A DNA stretch of 64,000 nucleotides from Glossina fuscipes (Eukaryota; Arthropoda; Insecta; Diptera; Glossinidae). Numbering within the stretch: the stretch's first letter is position 1; every line of letters starts with the position of its first letter. The translations under genes and the position numbers were made by a program. Below the pieces are notes generated by a model. It was not told the DNA's origin. It did no database searches and saw nothing but the letters and a program-made list of their open reading frames with translations. The stretch covers positions 8,837,914 through 8,901,913 of the forward strand of contig NW_023998414.1 in assembly GCF_014805625.2 (NCBI RefSeq), read 5' to 3'. Positions 27,701 through 40,708 of the stretch are shown here, one piece after another.

Positions 27701-28990
27701 TTCAAAACAATTCGTTCAGTCTGCAGAGGCGCTACTTGTTTTCTATTTCGCTGTGGCTGTGATTTATGCGGTTCGCCTTTTTCTTTTTCATTTTTTTTGT
27801 TTTTTTTTTTTTACAATGTGTTCCTTACAGGTAAGTAAATCATCATTAAATCCATTTGACAAATGGTATTATATATAAAAAGGAAAAAAAGAAGAAGAAG
27901 AGAATTTTACCATTAATTTTCAATTCAGGTATGCGTACACCTACGTTTGCTCTCATGTATGGCACTTTTAAGTGATTTCCACTACTACTCTGGCTCCGAG
28001 CGAGAAGCTTTGAGCAAACATGAAAAGTAATTGTATAACACTATTATAAGTTGCCTTCAATTTCGTTCTTTCTTTGCTTTTCTTTGCCTCTCTTTCTTTC
28101 TTTTTTGCTTTCTTTTTTCATTTCTTTTGCATTTTATATAGAAACCAAAGATTATACATTTTATTTCCTTTTCCTTATTTACTCATCGGTATTGCTGACT
28201 AGCAGCAGCAGCAGCAGCAGCAACACCGGGAAAAGCGGCAGCAGCAGTAGCAGCAATCAGAGGTGTACTTAAATGAAAAACAATTTCATAAGTTTAACTT
28301 TTTGGTAAGAAAACTAAAACCATTGCATAGTACGCATTTTAAATGAATTCCGAAAGACCTGTGACATGAAACCTAAGGAAGAAAAATTCTATATTTCCTC
28401 CCTTCTCTTCTTCCTTTTCCTTTGCCTTATTTATTTTTATTTTTTTTTTCTTTTTTTTCATTTCGATTCATTGCCGCATCTGGTTTACTGCAATTTCAGT
28501 TACCTCAAGCTTTTAAGTGTTAATGGAAAGTTGAAGCCATAAACCACGATTTATTTTAACATTAAATAACTGTAACAATGATACAACAACAAGAAAAACT
28601 CTCGAGTAGATTTTATATCAAAATAACTGCCTTAAGGTATTTACGTAGTAAGAGCAGTAACATAAGTCTATCACTTTTATTTCTTCTTCTTCTTCGTCTT
28701 CTTCTTTTTTTTTTTTTTCTTTTCCTTTTTTGTTATTATTATTTTCATTTTTCTCTCTTAAACATACACATACAAGTACACTTCAAGTGGTAGAGATTTT
28801 AATCTTCTAATAAAAAACGATATTGAGAGTTGCTTTACTCTATTAACGAGATAATTTGAAAAGCATAAATTTTTTTTCTAATTTAATTTATGACTGAGAT
28901 GTATCGCAGCATTTTATTTATAACATCAGTGTAACAATGTGAATGAAAGTGATAAAAACTTTAAAAGTGGAAGATTATAAATAAAACTAA
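24736..28990. other. Gene-free stretch with CAG-type repeats at 28201-28255
   Basis: At 28201-28255 there are AGCAGCAGCAG runs whose plus-strand frame reads polySer (TSSSSSSSSNTGKSGSSSSS). This could be an exon fragment or a plain microsatellite. Upstream sequence is T-rich and non-coding in appearance. Other frames (25728, 26645, 27508) show no recognisable domain. Confidence 0.45.
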
Positions 28991-29004
28991 TGGGAACACG
29001 TAGT

Positions 29005-30010
29005 CGGACAAGGCCGACCATTAAATACCATACACTAAATTATGTAACACAATAGAACACAAATATTATACCTTCTTCCTATATAAAGGCTAAAGGGTAC
29101 TTATGGGAAAGCAGGCCCAAAACGCAATCTAATATAGTACAAGTTTAATCCTTACATAGGGTAGCGTCCAAAAATAGGTGTAGATAATCTAAATTTTTTT
29201 ACAGTTCATTCTTGTATGTAATTGATATAATATTATGGATCAATTTCGATCATCACATATTAAAACTTGGACTTTTCCGTTCTACGATGGATCGATTTTC
29301 GTAAAAATCGTTATTAGGGTGGCATCCAAAAAATAAGCCGATATCGTCCAAATTTGACACAGTTAATATTTTTATGTTAAATTACTATTATGATAAAATT
29401 TTCATCATGAAGCATTGAAAATTATACCTTTCGCCGTACGAGCTTCCATTTTCGTTATATGAGAAGGGGTTTGAAAATTGACCCAGCGGGTCTAAATTTC
29501 TCGTACCAATTAAAATGCTGAAATGCTACTACTTAGGCACTTTCGCCGAGAATTTTTGAAGCTTACAATTTTTTTCCGTATAACAATTTCTCACAATAGG
29601 CTGTTAAATGGGGAGCGGTCGCAAAAGTGGACCGATCCGAACCATTTGCAATAGCATTCGTCCTTGGGTCAAAGCACGTAACTGTGCGATTTTTCCTCAA
29701 AATATCTATATAGAATTACGACGTGTAGCGTGTACGCAAAGTTACATGGACAGCGATCAGACGGACAGACAGGCTTAGATCAATTCAGATTATGATTCTG
29801 AATCGATTGGTATAATAAAAGGTGGGTCAATCTTAAGCTCTTCTGCGTGTTACATACGTCCGCATTAACTTAGTATATCCTGTCAGACGGACAGACAGGC
29901 TTAGATCAATTCAGATTATGATTCTGAATCGATCGGTATAATAAAAGGTGGGTCAATCTTAAGTCCTTCTGCGTGTTACATACGACCGCACTAAATTAAT
30001 ATACCCTGTA
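29005..30010 (+). repeat. Dispersed repeat family, long copy with an internal 125-bp duplication
   Basis: It begins at about AGTCGGACAAGGCCGACCAT and continues with degenerate segments shared with the 32.6, 42.5 and 55.6 kb copies. These include GGCATCCAAAAAATAAGC, ATGCTGAAATGCTACTACTT, GCGGTCGCAAAAGTGGACCG and ACATGGACAG before GACGGACAGACAGGCTTAG. It ends at ATATACCCTGTACCATAAGG. The segment 29758-29882 is repeated at 29883-30005. Confidence 0.65.
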
Positions 30011-32389
30011 CCATAAGGATATAATGAAAACTACTATTTATACGTATATATAAACGGTATCTCTTCATATTATATATGTATACATAAATGCAGGGAGATA
30101 TAGGTAAAGGATTCATTCATGGTTTTAGGTTTATATTATTTACTGGACACAACGTAAATGTAAAAAACGTTAACACCAGATCTAACGATGTCTTGCTTAC
30201 CCGACTTATTCCGACCAAAAGGGGACCGTTTTGATCCTCTCTTTCTATGAAATTGCCATAGTGGCAAAAATTAAGATCGAAAGCTGAAATTTGGGGCAAC
30301 CAACTCTTCATCGATTAGAAACTATGAGATTTAAAAATGAGCGTAAATTACGCAAATATGGACGCCCATGATATATAAAAGAAACTGAAAAAGCCTCACA
30401 AGAATTTCAACATTTTATCATTTTTTTTATTCGAAACTTTTGATCCCGTGCAGATATTTTCGAAAACCTGCGACCCAGTTGTTCGTTACAATCTCCTTCG
30501 CGTTCAGCCTGAAAACAGTTCCCATCTGTTTACTGACGCACATTATGACATTCTTTGCCCATTGCGACCATTTTCGGATCAAACATACAGTTGGTTCTGA
30601 GAAACATTTCAATGGCCTATTCCATGAAATATCGTCATGGGATCAAAAATTATAGATGAAAAAATCGTTGGCGTATTTTTGAAGTTTCAGTTTCTTCTTC
30701 AAAGATAACAAAAATTTTTGAACCTTTTAATCTTGATCGATCAAGGAATGTTTGTGCCAAATTTCAGCTTCCTATCTTCGTTTTTGCAGAAACGTGTATA
30801 TGTCGTTGGCATCTCGAAAACTGGACTATGTATGGAAAAATCGTTTACAGATACCCTAAGGTCTCCTTCATTTTGGAATATTATATTCTCTACAAACATT
30901 TTTTTGGAAAATTGGAACGAATCAGGATGACGTACACCGGTTGGGTAAACGTAGCATTTTCGATTTCAAGTAACCGATCCAATTGTTCTTAAGCATAGAA
31001 GGATAAGAATGCAAGAAGGTCCCGCTTCCAGAAAGGGTAGCCGACTGTTGTAAAATATTCGAAAAGAGGGCAACAGTTCTGATAACCTTCTTTTTAACAA
31101 GCGGGGCGAAAAAAGAAGTAGTTCCTAAAAAAAACAATATCTAAATTTTTATAAAGAAGGAAAGAAGAAAATTTCATGAAGAAGTCATGAAGTTCATTAA
31201 AAGCGATAATTTTGGTGACATTTAAAGAAAACCGCCGGCAAAAATGTTTCGATGCCATATGATACGCAACCGAACCGATTCCGAGCTCTATGAATCTATA
31301 AAAAAAACCCTTGCCATACTTCAATCAATTAATAATCTCTTATGCCATATGTATGTAGCCTAGAAGCTGTATCTGTCACTGGCCATTGTTAATAGATTAC
31401 GAAGACTAGTTGATATGCCTGTCAGGTTCGTGTACTATGTTAGGCGTAAGGATAATATCCCGCGGCATGTTCATTGCCTTCTTAGGTACTTTGAGTGACT
31501 ACGTTTAATATCGTAGCTTAGTTACAGTTCATAATGTGAGATGGAAGGCTTTTGCCTCCTTGCTATGCGATAAATTCAGATGCTTGCAACACACACAAAC
31601 TCTTCAAATCAATTTTCCTAAAATCGGTATGTTAAGCTTTGAAGTTTGCTGTCGATTCTTTACTTCCTTACTGGGGAGGAGTTGACTGCAGTGAAGGCAT
31701 TTGCGTTATGACGTGTATATGTATATATGTGTAAAATTGTAACACAAGTACTTCTAAATAACATTCAGAATTATTACACTATGCGATACACGTATGTTGT
31801 TTGGGCCCATGAAGGTCTTATGCTATCTTTAAATGAGTAAACATGCTTGTTAAACTCCGCCCTTATTTTGCTTTTATAAAACAATTCCTTTTCTGCCTTC
31901 AAAAGGTTCTCTTCCTCTTCTTTTTCTTCTAAAAATCAACAACTCAACAACACATGATTCATTGTGCTGTGCACTCAAACGGTTCAATTGCAACACGAAA
32001 GTCTTCCTCGAAACCTTATCCACCTCACTTTATTCCATCGATCATGGCACTATAACGTTATGACCTATTTTGATTTCGATGAAATCAAGTTCATAAGAAG
32101 CCTACCAAGAACCATAAATTCAAATTTTTACCGTTAGACGCTGTAGAAAAGCTGACGTTTATTAAAATCCATTTACGCATGGAATTTAATCGGTGATCAG
32201 TACACGATTTAGAAAATTTCCTACAATTTGCTAGCAAAGTAGATATGTATTGAAGTTCAACACGCATAACTCGTTAATTGTTTAAATAACTACGAGAAAG
32301 AGTTAAGCAAGTAAATAAGGAAATAACATTTAAAAGTTGAAACATGAACGCTATAGGCGGGAAAGGTCAAAGATTATATATGCAGTTGT
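30011..32389. other. Gene-free stretch, possibly an unidentified old element
   Basis: Between about 30120 and 31330 the minus strand has several open frames of 60-76 codons in series (for example MKYGKGFFYRFIELGIGSVA at 31324 and NAKEIVTNNWVAGF near 30500). The density of frames is higher than in the neighbouring DNA, but no motif is recognisable. Confidence 0.3.
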
Positions 32390-33265
32390 TTTCATGAAAA
32401 TGCATAGTTTTCGCGAAAGCCCTCACATTGAAGGTCACTCAATCATCAATATGATGTAAATTTAGAAAATGAAATTTACCTGTCAAAGGTTTTATTATTA
32501 CCCAGGCGCTGTCATCGAAACAAAAAGCATCAAACAGACTTTGTCGCCAGAAAGGATTTGCATTCATCAGAGCCACCATATATGGTGAGGTCTAAAAATA
32601 GATCTGCGTGAACGCAATTCCTTATGGTTGATTTACTAAAGACAAATTTTCATCATAAAATATTAAAAATTAGACCTTTTCGACATATGAAGCCTTAGTT
32701 TGTATTAGAATCCTGGATATGGATTGGAATCCAAAATGTAAACTTATACGGTCCGAATTCGGTAAGGTTAATTTTTATGTCACTATGAACACGCATTCCC
32801 CAAAAAGTTTTGAAACTTAGGCTTTTTTGTCATACAAAGAATCAATGGCTGTGGACACGATTCTATGGCAAGGGCTTGAATTAATTACTACATCCGATCT
32901 AAAGTTTTCAAAGCAATTTAGAATATCGAAATACTATCATTAGGCGAATTTTTTTCCCGAAATTCGAAAAATTACAATATTTTTTCTTTATCAAAATAAG
33001 GCGTAGTACGAGGAGTGATCAAAAAACTGGTCCGATCTGAACTACTCGCAATAGTGGTTGGTTGTCCTTGGCTCAAAACATGTCGATGCAGAAAATTTGA
33101 TCAAAATATGTCAAAAATAGCGACCCAGGTAGATTGAATACATATAAACGTGGACAGACGGACAGACGAGCTTATCGGCATATTACAAGGTGGATCTTTC
33201 TCAAATCTTTCCGGGTGTTGTATACATCCGCGCAAACCGCACTCTTGTACAATAAGCGATCTAGG
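32390..33265 (+). repeat. Dispersed repeat family, long copy
   Basis: It starts near GCGAAAGCCCTCACATTGAA, which corresponds to ATGAAAGCCCTCGCATTAGA in the 55.7 kb copy. Shared blocks include TTTACCTGTCAAAGG, GAATATCGAAATACTATCAT, GTGATCAAAAAACTGGTCCG and GGACAGACGGACAGACGAGC. It ends near GCGATCTAGGGTATAATTA. Confidence 0.6.
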
Positions 33266-33715
33266 GTATAATTATATAGAGTTGCGTGTAATATGAGTAA
33301 AACACGCCAATCTTTTGGCAATGGAGTTTGAAACAATTCCGAAATTAAAAGCATTCATTTGTTGATTTTTCACATTCACCGCGTGCCACTAATTAAACGG
33401 CACAACACTTAACAAAAATTGAAAAAAGAAAGAAAAAAAAAAATCTCAATTACCTTTGGGACGAATAATAAACATTCTCCCCCTCCCACCAACGTTTTTC
33501 CAAACAAACATCTTCAACGAATATATAATAAACGAAAAGTATTTTGTTAATTGTAGATATTTGTAGACAGTAAGTAGTCTTATCGAAAACTTTACTTACA
33601 TATTTTTAAACTTTTACTCAGCTTTTTTGATTCCGACCGCTTTCAAACTCGATCTGTATCTCCTCTCATAATTATATGTTTAATGTAATATAGCAATTGA
33701 TAAACTGATTGATTG

Positions 33716-33756
<41 letters not shown>

Positions 33757-33997
33757 GCACTTTATGTCTGTTACAACTGAGATAATATACTGATAAGCCT
33801 TCAACCTCTAGTAGAGGATATTAAAAAAAAAAAAAAAAAAAAAAAATTTACACATTTTTTGCTTTCATTAAAAGCACCACAAAATTATTTTCTGCCCAAA
33901 TAACATGCACCTACACAATTGCCATTAGCTTTGCCGCCTAACCATATATACACGCATACACAAACCTATATTATAACAATAATAATAATAATGTATA

Positions 33998-34039
<42 letters not shown>

Positions 34040-36514
34040 TGCAAGCCTTCATAAAACACGAAAAAAGCACTTTTACCCGCACACTTGTTACACATCAAAT
34101 CATTAATTTCACATTAATTAGAGAAAATAATTTATTATTTGTTTGTAAATTTTACAATTTTTTTTAATTTTTTACATTCTGACGCGTTAATGTGCTGCTG
34201 TTTTTTTTTTTTTTTTTTCTTAAAACACAATTTTTATTTCAATATTGTGAATACTTAATCATTCTTTTTAGCAAAAGTGCATAAACTAATCCTCCCGACG
34301 CGAGAAAGTGCGAGTTAAACTAAACGAAATGTCAAAAATATTTCAAGAGATTAACAAGAAGAAGCATAATGCATTATAAATACTCTCACAGGTTCGTGAA
34401 ATGTATGCTTATGTTTTTGTTGTTTTTATTTATTCATTTGTTTGTTTGTTTTTTTTTTTTTTTTTTTTTTTGCGTATGGAATTTCTCTCTCCCTCTCTTG
34501 TGGTCTCATCGTTTTCTAAATAAATGCCGATCAATTGCATGCAAAAAAAAACGATAGATAATTCATATTATTCGTGTATAGTTATGTGCGTATGCACATA
34601 TATGAAGTTCTTTCACGCATGTTTACAGTAGTTATTAATGAAGAAGAAAGAAAAAAGAAATGACAAATAGCGATTTTTTTTTTTTGCTTTGCTAAGTCTT
34701 GTGACTGGTCTCGTAGTTAGTTTTCTGTATACTTAACGATTCCCGGTACTTATCAGCAAAAAATATTAAGCCAGTTTTGACATCACGCAAGGGGTTATTT
34801 CATTATTTTCATGCATTAAAACGGTTTGTAAAATGTGCAATAAATAGTGACCAATAATCAAAGGGCATTTTAAACATGTATTTGCAATTAATTTCTAAAA
34901 CCGTCTGAGGCGCTTTTATTTATTTCTTTTCTACAGTGTAATCTTTGCACAATTACACACCCAAACGAACGCATCCATTCATATTTCATGATAATTTTGA
35001 TTATTGCTCTCGCTAATATCGAATACGACCAAGTTGGTCTTAAATGCCAACAAGCAAGATCGCAGTTTTTGGGATATTTTGACGAAGCTCGGTGGGTTAT
35101 CTAAAAAGTTGAGTTCGCAGAAAAACACTTTTGACATTAAATCAGATTGGATCACTTCTGCGGCCCCATTTCCCACGTAAAGCCCCAATTTTGAAAATGT
35201 TTTTATATCAAAACAAGTAAGACAAGTGGTCGAGACCGAATCTTTTATGCCCATCGCTGTTATCCTAAAAAAGACAAAACAAATAAAAGAATTAAATTTT
35301 CATGCTTTATAATAAGGAATGGACGCGAAAGTTTTTTTTCGCATAAACGCAGGATAGACGATCATACGGGCATGTTTAGGCCCGTTTCAAAATTGAAACT
35401 GGCCAAGAATAATAAAATTATTGGAAAAATATTAAAGCTTTCTACACTATAACATTGGCTAGGCATGGTCAATTTTTTGAATTTTTTATACAGATGCTAA
35501 AGCAACGCCCATAGAATACGTGTTTAAATTTTTGTACATTTGTTGGCTCTAGCTTTTGAGTGGTGATGATCAAAAAAACAAATTTTTCATTTCTTTTGGA
35601 AAATAGAGGTGTTCTCACTTTACGTAGTAGTGCCGGCGTACTTTTCGGCCGATTTGGGCCATTTGCACTATCAATTTTTGTACTATAACTTTCAGTGTTT
35701 ATGCCAAATTCGAAAGCGATAGCTTCATTTTTGCGGCCAGAGGAATGCTTTTTATATTAGACAAGCTCAAATCGATTCAAAATTTAATGCTAATCAAGAA
35801 TATATATATATATATATATATACTTTGTGGGGTCGCTCAAGTTTCGTTTTGGGCGTTACAAACGCTTTGGCAAAATGCTATATGCCCCTCATATTGAATA
35901 AATGCGGAAAAATTTTCAGTTGGATGGGAGGGAGTATTTTCCGGATTTTCTCTCAGATCACGATTTTTAGAAAAGTGAAATCCTTATATGATTGCCAAAT
36001 ATAAGTTGTTGTAATGTGTGATGAGAGATGCTCTGTCGATAAGCATCGATTTTTTTAGATTTTGTTCAAGTGTGTCGGTTGTGTCACCGTCCGGCCGTGT
36101 AAACGCATGACATTTTTGTTTTCGTTAGCAAAACAAATTAAAATGTTTTTTCGCTCGCGTTATACTTAAAAGAAAATCAATATGTCAACGTGTATTTAAA
36201 AAACAAAATCTCGACAAATCTTTTCTGTAAGTTTGAACCATAGATACATAGTGGCATTGGCCACTTTTGTACATAAGATACATCTTTGCGTGACACAAAG
36301 ATATAAAATTTGATGGTTGAACAATTTGATGTAGAGGCGAAGTGATGTAGAATATTTCGTAACCAACCTTGCGTGAGTATAGCGTTCTACTTTGTTGTAA
36401 TTAAGTCATTATTCCTATTCCTAATTTCCTGTTGATATATATTATAGTTTAGCAAAAACGGAAATCAGCACAACATTCCTTAGCTAAAAAGGAGAATTAT
36501 TTTCATTTCGATTC
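33266..36514. other. Gene-free stretch with microsatellites and an old repeat
   Basis: TA repeats lie at about 33719-33753 and 34000-34035, with A/T tracts at 33824-33846, 34201-34219 and 34449-34471. From about 34980 to 36060 the sequence resembles other interspersed repeats (GTGGTCGAGACCGAATCTTT, and TCAAGAATATATATATAT before ACTTTGTGGGGTCG). The frame at 34979-35254 (minus) lies inside this repeat and shows no known domain. Confidence 0.45.
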
Positions 36515-37025
36515 TTATACCCTACACCGCTTGTGGTACAGGACATATTAAGTTAGTGCGAACGTATGTAACATGCAGAGGGGCTTAAGATNNNNNNNNN
36601 NGTAACATGCAGAGGGGCTTAAGATGGACACACATTTTATTATACCGAACGATTCAGAATCGTAATCTCAGTTGATCTATGCCTGTCTGTCCGCCCATTG
36701 TCTGCCCATGTAACTTTGTGTTCAAACTACACGTCGCAATTATTGAGATATTTTGATGAAATTTCGCAAAGTGACGTGTCTTGACGCAAGGACGAACGCT
36801 ATTGGAAATGTTTCGGAATGGTCCACTTTTTCGACCGCTCCCCATATAACGCCCCATTGTAAAAAGTCGTTATACGCAAAAAAAAATTGTAGTTTTCAAC
36901 ATTTCTCAACGAAAGAGTGACCAAGTAGTGGCATTTCGGCATTATAAATTGGTACGAAAACTTTGGATCGGCTCGGCCAATTTTTGAACCCCCTCCAAGA
37001 TATCGCGTAATATCAAACAGCGTTT
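36515..37025 (-). repeat. Dispersed hairpin-end repeat family, well-preserved copy
   Basis: It starts at CTTATACCCTACACCGCTTG followed by TGGTACAGGACATATTAAG (hairpin end read from the other strand). It continues through CAGAGGGGCTTAAGAT, GATTCAGAATCGTAATCTC, TGTCTGTCCGCCCATTG and GACCGCTCCCCATATAACG. It lies directly next to the R1-like fragment. A 10-N gap interrupts it. Confidence 0.7.
36592..36601. other. Assembly gap (10 N) flanked by an identical 24-base duplication
   Basis: The 24 bases 36568-36591 are identical to 36602-36625. The flanks abut the Ns exactly, so the contig ends probably overlap and the gap is likely artificial. Confidence 0.95.
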
Positions 37026-37149
37026 GATTGACCCTTGAGAGCTTGCCTGATTGGCTGAAAGAAAATAAAGTCCGGGCCAATGATTTCGTCGCTATAAAAA
37101 ATCATCCAAGAGATGACTTTCTTGCTTTATGAATACATTTTTTGAAAAC

Positions 37150-38046
37150 CTTCAGGCTTCACATCGTCGACCACTCTTCTGCGTAAGGCAACCGTTAGGT
37201 ATTACTTCGCGCAAAGTGCTTGCTATTATTTTGCTTCTTCTAGTGGAATCCTAGTTGATGCCCTTATTAGTTTCCACTATTTCTTTTCTGCATCCAGTGC
37301 CCTTCTAAGCGTCGCAATTCTCGTAACACATTCGTTACAAACACATCTACAGCGTTCCAGGCTTCCATTTGTCTCCAAACTATACTTTATTGTTGACTGT
37401 ATTGCTCCTCCCGCTTTGCGGCCGTTCACGCTCGAGCCTTACACAACGAAATATTGCAAGTTTAGCTTCCTCCTCTACAGCAGCACGGCTTGCACACAAC
37501 GGCAAGCTATCGTGTCTGAATTTATGCAGGATCTCTTGGCAGCAACCACGACCAGACGCTGAATTGTATGAGATAATAATTGATCTCCCTATGCATTCTG
37601 TCGACCCATTGCAGCAGGTTTGGCATGAGAGCGAACCTCCACCTTCTCCATCGCCATTCTTTTCCAGCGCGAGTTACATATCCTTGTTCAGACAAGCCTT
37701 TCTTCCTTTCTTGTAGCTTCTAGGGCCTGGCTATTTGCCTGACGCCATTCGTCGATGCGTCTCTTCTCGTCCACCAATATATCGATTGGGATGGAATGCG
37801 GAATAAATGCATACGTGCGGTCTCACTCTAAAGCGGTATATCGCCGCGAACTTATGATATATCCGTTTAACGCTGATTGCGTCCGCCTATACTGGGCCTA
37901 CAAACATGATGACTGAGGTCACCGTCGTTGCTATTATATTATCTTCGTTCTGCGATGCCGTCTAAACGCCTCCCGCTTTTCGCGCCACGTGCTCTGTGTT
38001 ACGTTTAAAGTTGAGTCGGCGATCTATCATTACCCGCAACTGTGTG
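37150..38046 (-). mobile_element. R1-like LINE fragment: C-terminal part of reverse transcriptase ORF2
   Basis: Read on the minus strand from 38046 downwards, with several stops and shifts, the conceptual product begins TQLRVMIDRRLNFKRNTEHV. It continues with VTSVIMFVGPV, ADAISVKR and KFAAIYRFRVRP, then a line similar to SAFHPNRYIGGREE and later CQEILHKFRHDSLPLC. This order (thumb region, EERR-like block, then a Cys-bearing tail) is typical of R1-clade ORF2. The reverse transcriptase catalytic domain (FADD box) and ORF1 are absent, as expected for a 5'-truncated copy. It is long dead. Confidence 0.7.
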
Positions 38047-39500
38047 CGTGTGTATTAATGAAGTTCGTGAAGTTTCATGCATCGCCTAATAGGAAATGCA
38101 TTCGTTTGTGAATATTTGAAAAAAAAAAAGATAGACAGACTGATGTCATCTTGAGCGACACACCATCGACAAGTAAGTTTATGAGTCTTTCTCTGCTTGC
38201 TTCCTTTGAAAGTTTGTTTCCCTTTTGCTAAAGCGGAGCTAATGACACAAAGTAAATTAATGTTATCTCCGTTTGGGCTGCTGTTGCCGTTGTCCGCTAT
38301 CATCTGTCATTTTGATGCAAATTGAAACAAATGCTTTTGTTCACATAGTATATATATATATATGTATATATGCCCCACAATGAAGTTCTTTTGATAAATA
38401 CAAAAATGGATAGAAAAAAAAAGAAATGACCTTTCGTGGTTTAACACGCAAATAGTGATTTTTGCCACATACACAAACAGCACAACGGCCGCAAAATAGT
38501 GAGATAATCACAAATTACATAAATCACTGAACCAAAAGTGGGTAATGCGGTTTTCTCTATAGGCTTTGGAACCTTTTGTGTTTAGCATAAAAAATTAAAA
38601 AATTTCTCTCTAGTATATAGGATTGCGTTAGCGAATAACGAAAAACTCATTACATTGCCGCGTGAGTGTGTGAGTGTGTACGCGTTTGCGTTTACGTTTG
38701 CGTGTATATGTATGTGCATAAATGAGTGAATGTAAGCTTTACTAGACTCTGGCAAAAGTTATTATTATAATGTTGGTATTCGCTTTTTGTTCTTTTTTTT
38801 TTTTTTGTTCTTTTTTTTTTTTTTGTTTTAAGCTTAATTTCATGATTGCGATGAATATAAAAATGCAATTTTTTTTTTTCCACATTGTTGTTGTTCTTAG
38901 CATTTTCGTTCTTTCTTCACACTTTGACCAAATTTTGAATTGAGAAAATAATAGCGAAATAGCTTTGAATATGACGTTAGAATGGAGTTCAAGTTTCCTC
39001 TAATCATGAACAAGTTAATCGCTAGCCACCAATGCAACTTCAACAAAGCGCGCTCACAACCACATGTACATAGATGCATACATGCATATAAATGCGCAAA
39101 AATGTTTATGCAAACTTACATACATACATACATTCATACATCCATACACACATATATATATATATATATATATATCCGCACCCCCCACATATATACAACT
39201 ACGTAGAAAAACAAGCACATACAAACGCATGCAAACATAAACTGGTAAAGTAAACAAAAGTTTTATATGTCTTAAGTGCAGCTGAGCCTGCTTAACACAA
39301 TTGTTTTTCAAGATTTGTAACAAACTCTCTGCGATTCTACTCAAGCGTTAAGTTTAACGGTTATGGTCGCGAACATACCACAAACAAGTTCTGTGGTACA
39401 CATTTTGTTTTTTTTTTTTTTTTTTGTTTATTTTTTTTTTTTGTCTCTCCTCCTCTTTTTTCAAAAACAATGCAAAGGTATTTATGTGCAGCTAAATGTG
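38047..39500. other. Gene-free stretch
   Basis: Short TA microsatellites at about 38350 and 39152-39176 and T runs near 38797-38824 and 38870. No gene is supported. Confidence 0.55.
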
Positions 39501-40406
39501 TGTCCGTGCATGTGCATTGAATTGCAAGCATGAACTGAGAAAACATTTGTAAAACTGTGACCTGAACTATAAGCAAGAATGTGAACACCCAAAAGGGGCA
39601 GAGGTGCCCATTAGAAGTTGATGATCTAAGAAAATAGTGCCAAAACTTTTAGCGCTTTTGGAACTTTTGTCAAAAAGAAAGCAAGTTTCAAAGCAAGGTG
39701 ACGGAGAGACACGGCGGGCTAGCGAGTTGAAGCGCAATATGGTTAAAAGAAAACTCACGTTTCCTCCCAAAAAAAAAAAAAAAAACAAAAAACAAAAAAC
39801 AAAACAAAAAAACGAGGAAAAAAATGGGAGAACGGCAAACGGAAAGAGTATGAAATAGAGTCAGAAATTTAAAGACAGATTGAGACGCATCACAATTACA
39901 ATCCTATTCGAATGTATTTAAAACTTTTGCAATAACCCACTGAATGTTTAACCAACGCACCTTAAATTCGAAACTCGAATATTGTATTAAAATCAGAAAG
40001 AGTGAGACAGACAGAGAGAGAGAGAGACAGAGAGAGAAAGAGAAATAAATGAAAAAAAGAAAAATCAAAAGAAACAGCAAAATACGTAGAAGAAGCAACC
40101 AATTGTCTATAACAGGCATCGAGATGAAGATGTGCACAGAAAACTGACGAACGTTCTATTGAGTGCACTTAGAAAGTAAATGTAAACAAATCAATGAAAG
40201 CAATTGCAAAGTAATTCAAGTTATTTACCCAGAGAATGGAGGACGAAGCGTACCTTAACGTAAAACGTTATATAGTAGCGAAAATTAAACAGAAGTATAG
40301 TGTAGTCGAGAGAGGTATAGAATATATATATATGCATATTCACACGCATATATATATATATACTTATCCATATATACATACACATACACATATAATACAT
40401 ATAAAC

Positions 40407-40439
<33 letters not shown>

Positions 40440-40708
40440 TATTTAACCGGCATAAAACCGCTTGAATTTTCACAAGCTGTGCGCTCAAGCACACTGATTG
40501 ATATTCTTTGAAGATGGGTGACGACTAACAGTCACAATTATTCAACGTGCTCTCCTAAAAACTTTTAAAACACGAACACATGCATTCAACGCAAACAGAA
40601 ACTAAAACGTATACGGCACACATCGCTAGTATCGTTCGTTCATCAATCCATTCATCCATTCATCCATCCATTCAGTTTCTATCTACGCTGTGACATTTAA
40701 GACAATAG
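39501..40708. other. Leader-like A/CA-rich region without a recognised gene
   Basis: The plus strand is rich in AAAC, GAGAGA and CATTCATCC motifs and resembles long fly UTRs. It includes a GA-rich tract near 40012-40045 and TA repeats at about 40410-40438. Confidence 0.3.
40236..40340 (+). CDS. Unidentified short open frame in a leader-like region (doubtful)
   Basis: The first ~29 residues, MEDEAYLNVKRYIVAKIKQK onward to GIE, have a balanced, coding-like composition. The ATG context (CAGAGAATGGAGG) is acceptable. The frame then runs into a TA microsatellite and loses meaning. It may be an upstream ORF in a long UTR or chance. No family is recognised. Confidence 0.15.

Noticed and set aside
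28201..28260. polySer/CAG-encoded low-complexity exon
   Set aside because: The repeat is flanked by T-rich non-coding sequence and no neighbouring exon can be found. A microsatellite is more likely.
29758..30005. CRISPR-like direct repeat
   Set aside because: There are only two units, 125 bases long, without spacers, in eukaryotic DNA. It is a tandem duplication inside a transposable repeat.
37369..37716. 115-codon plus-strand frame with a signal-peptide-like start
   Set aside because: It is the antisense shadow of the R1-like LINE fragment on the minus strand.
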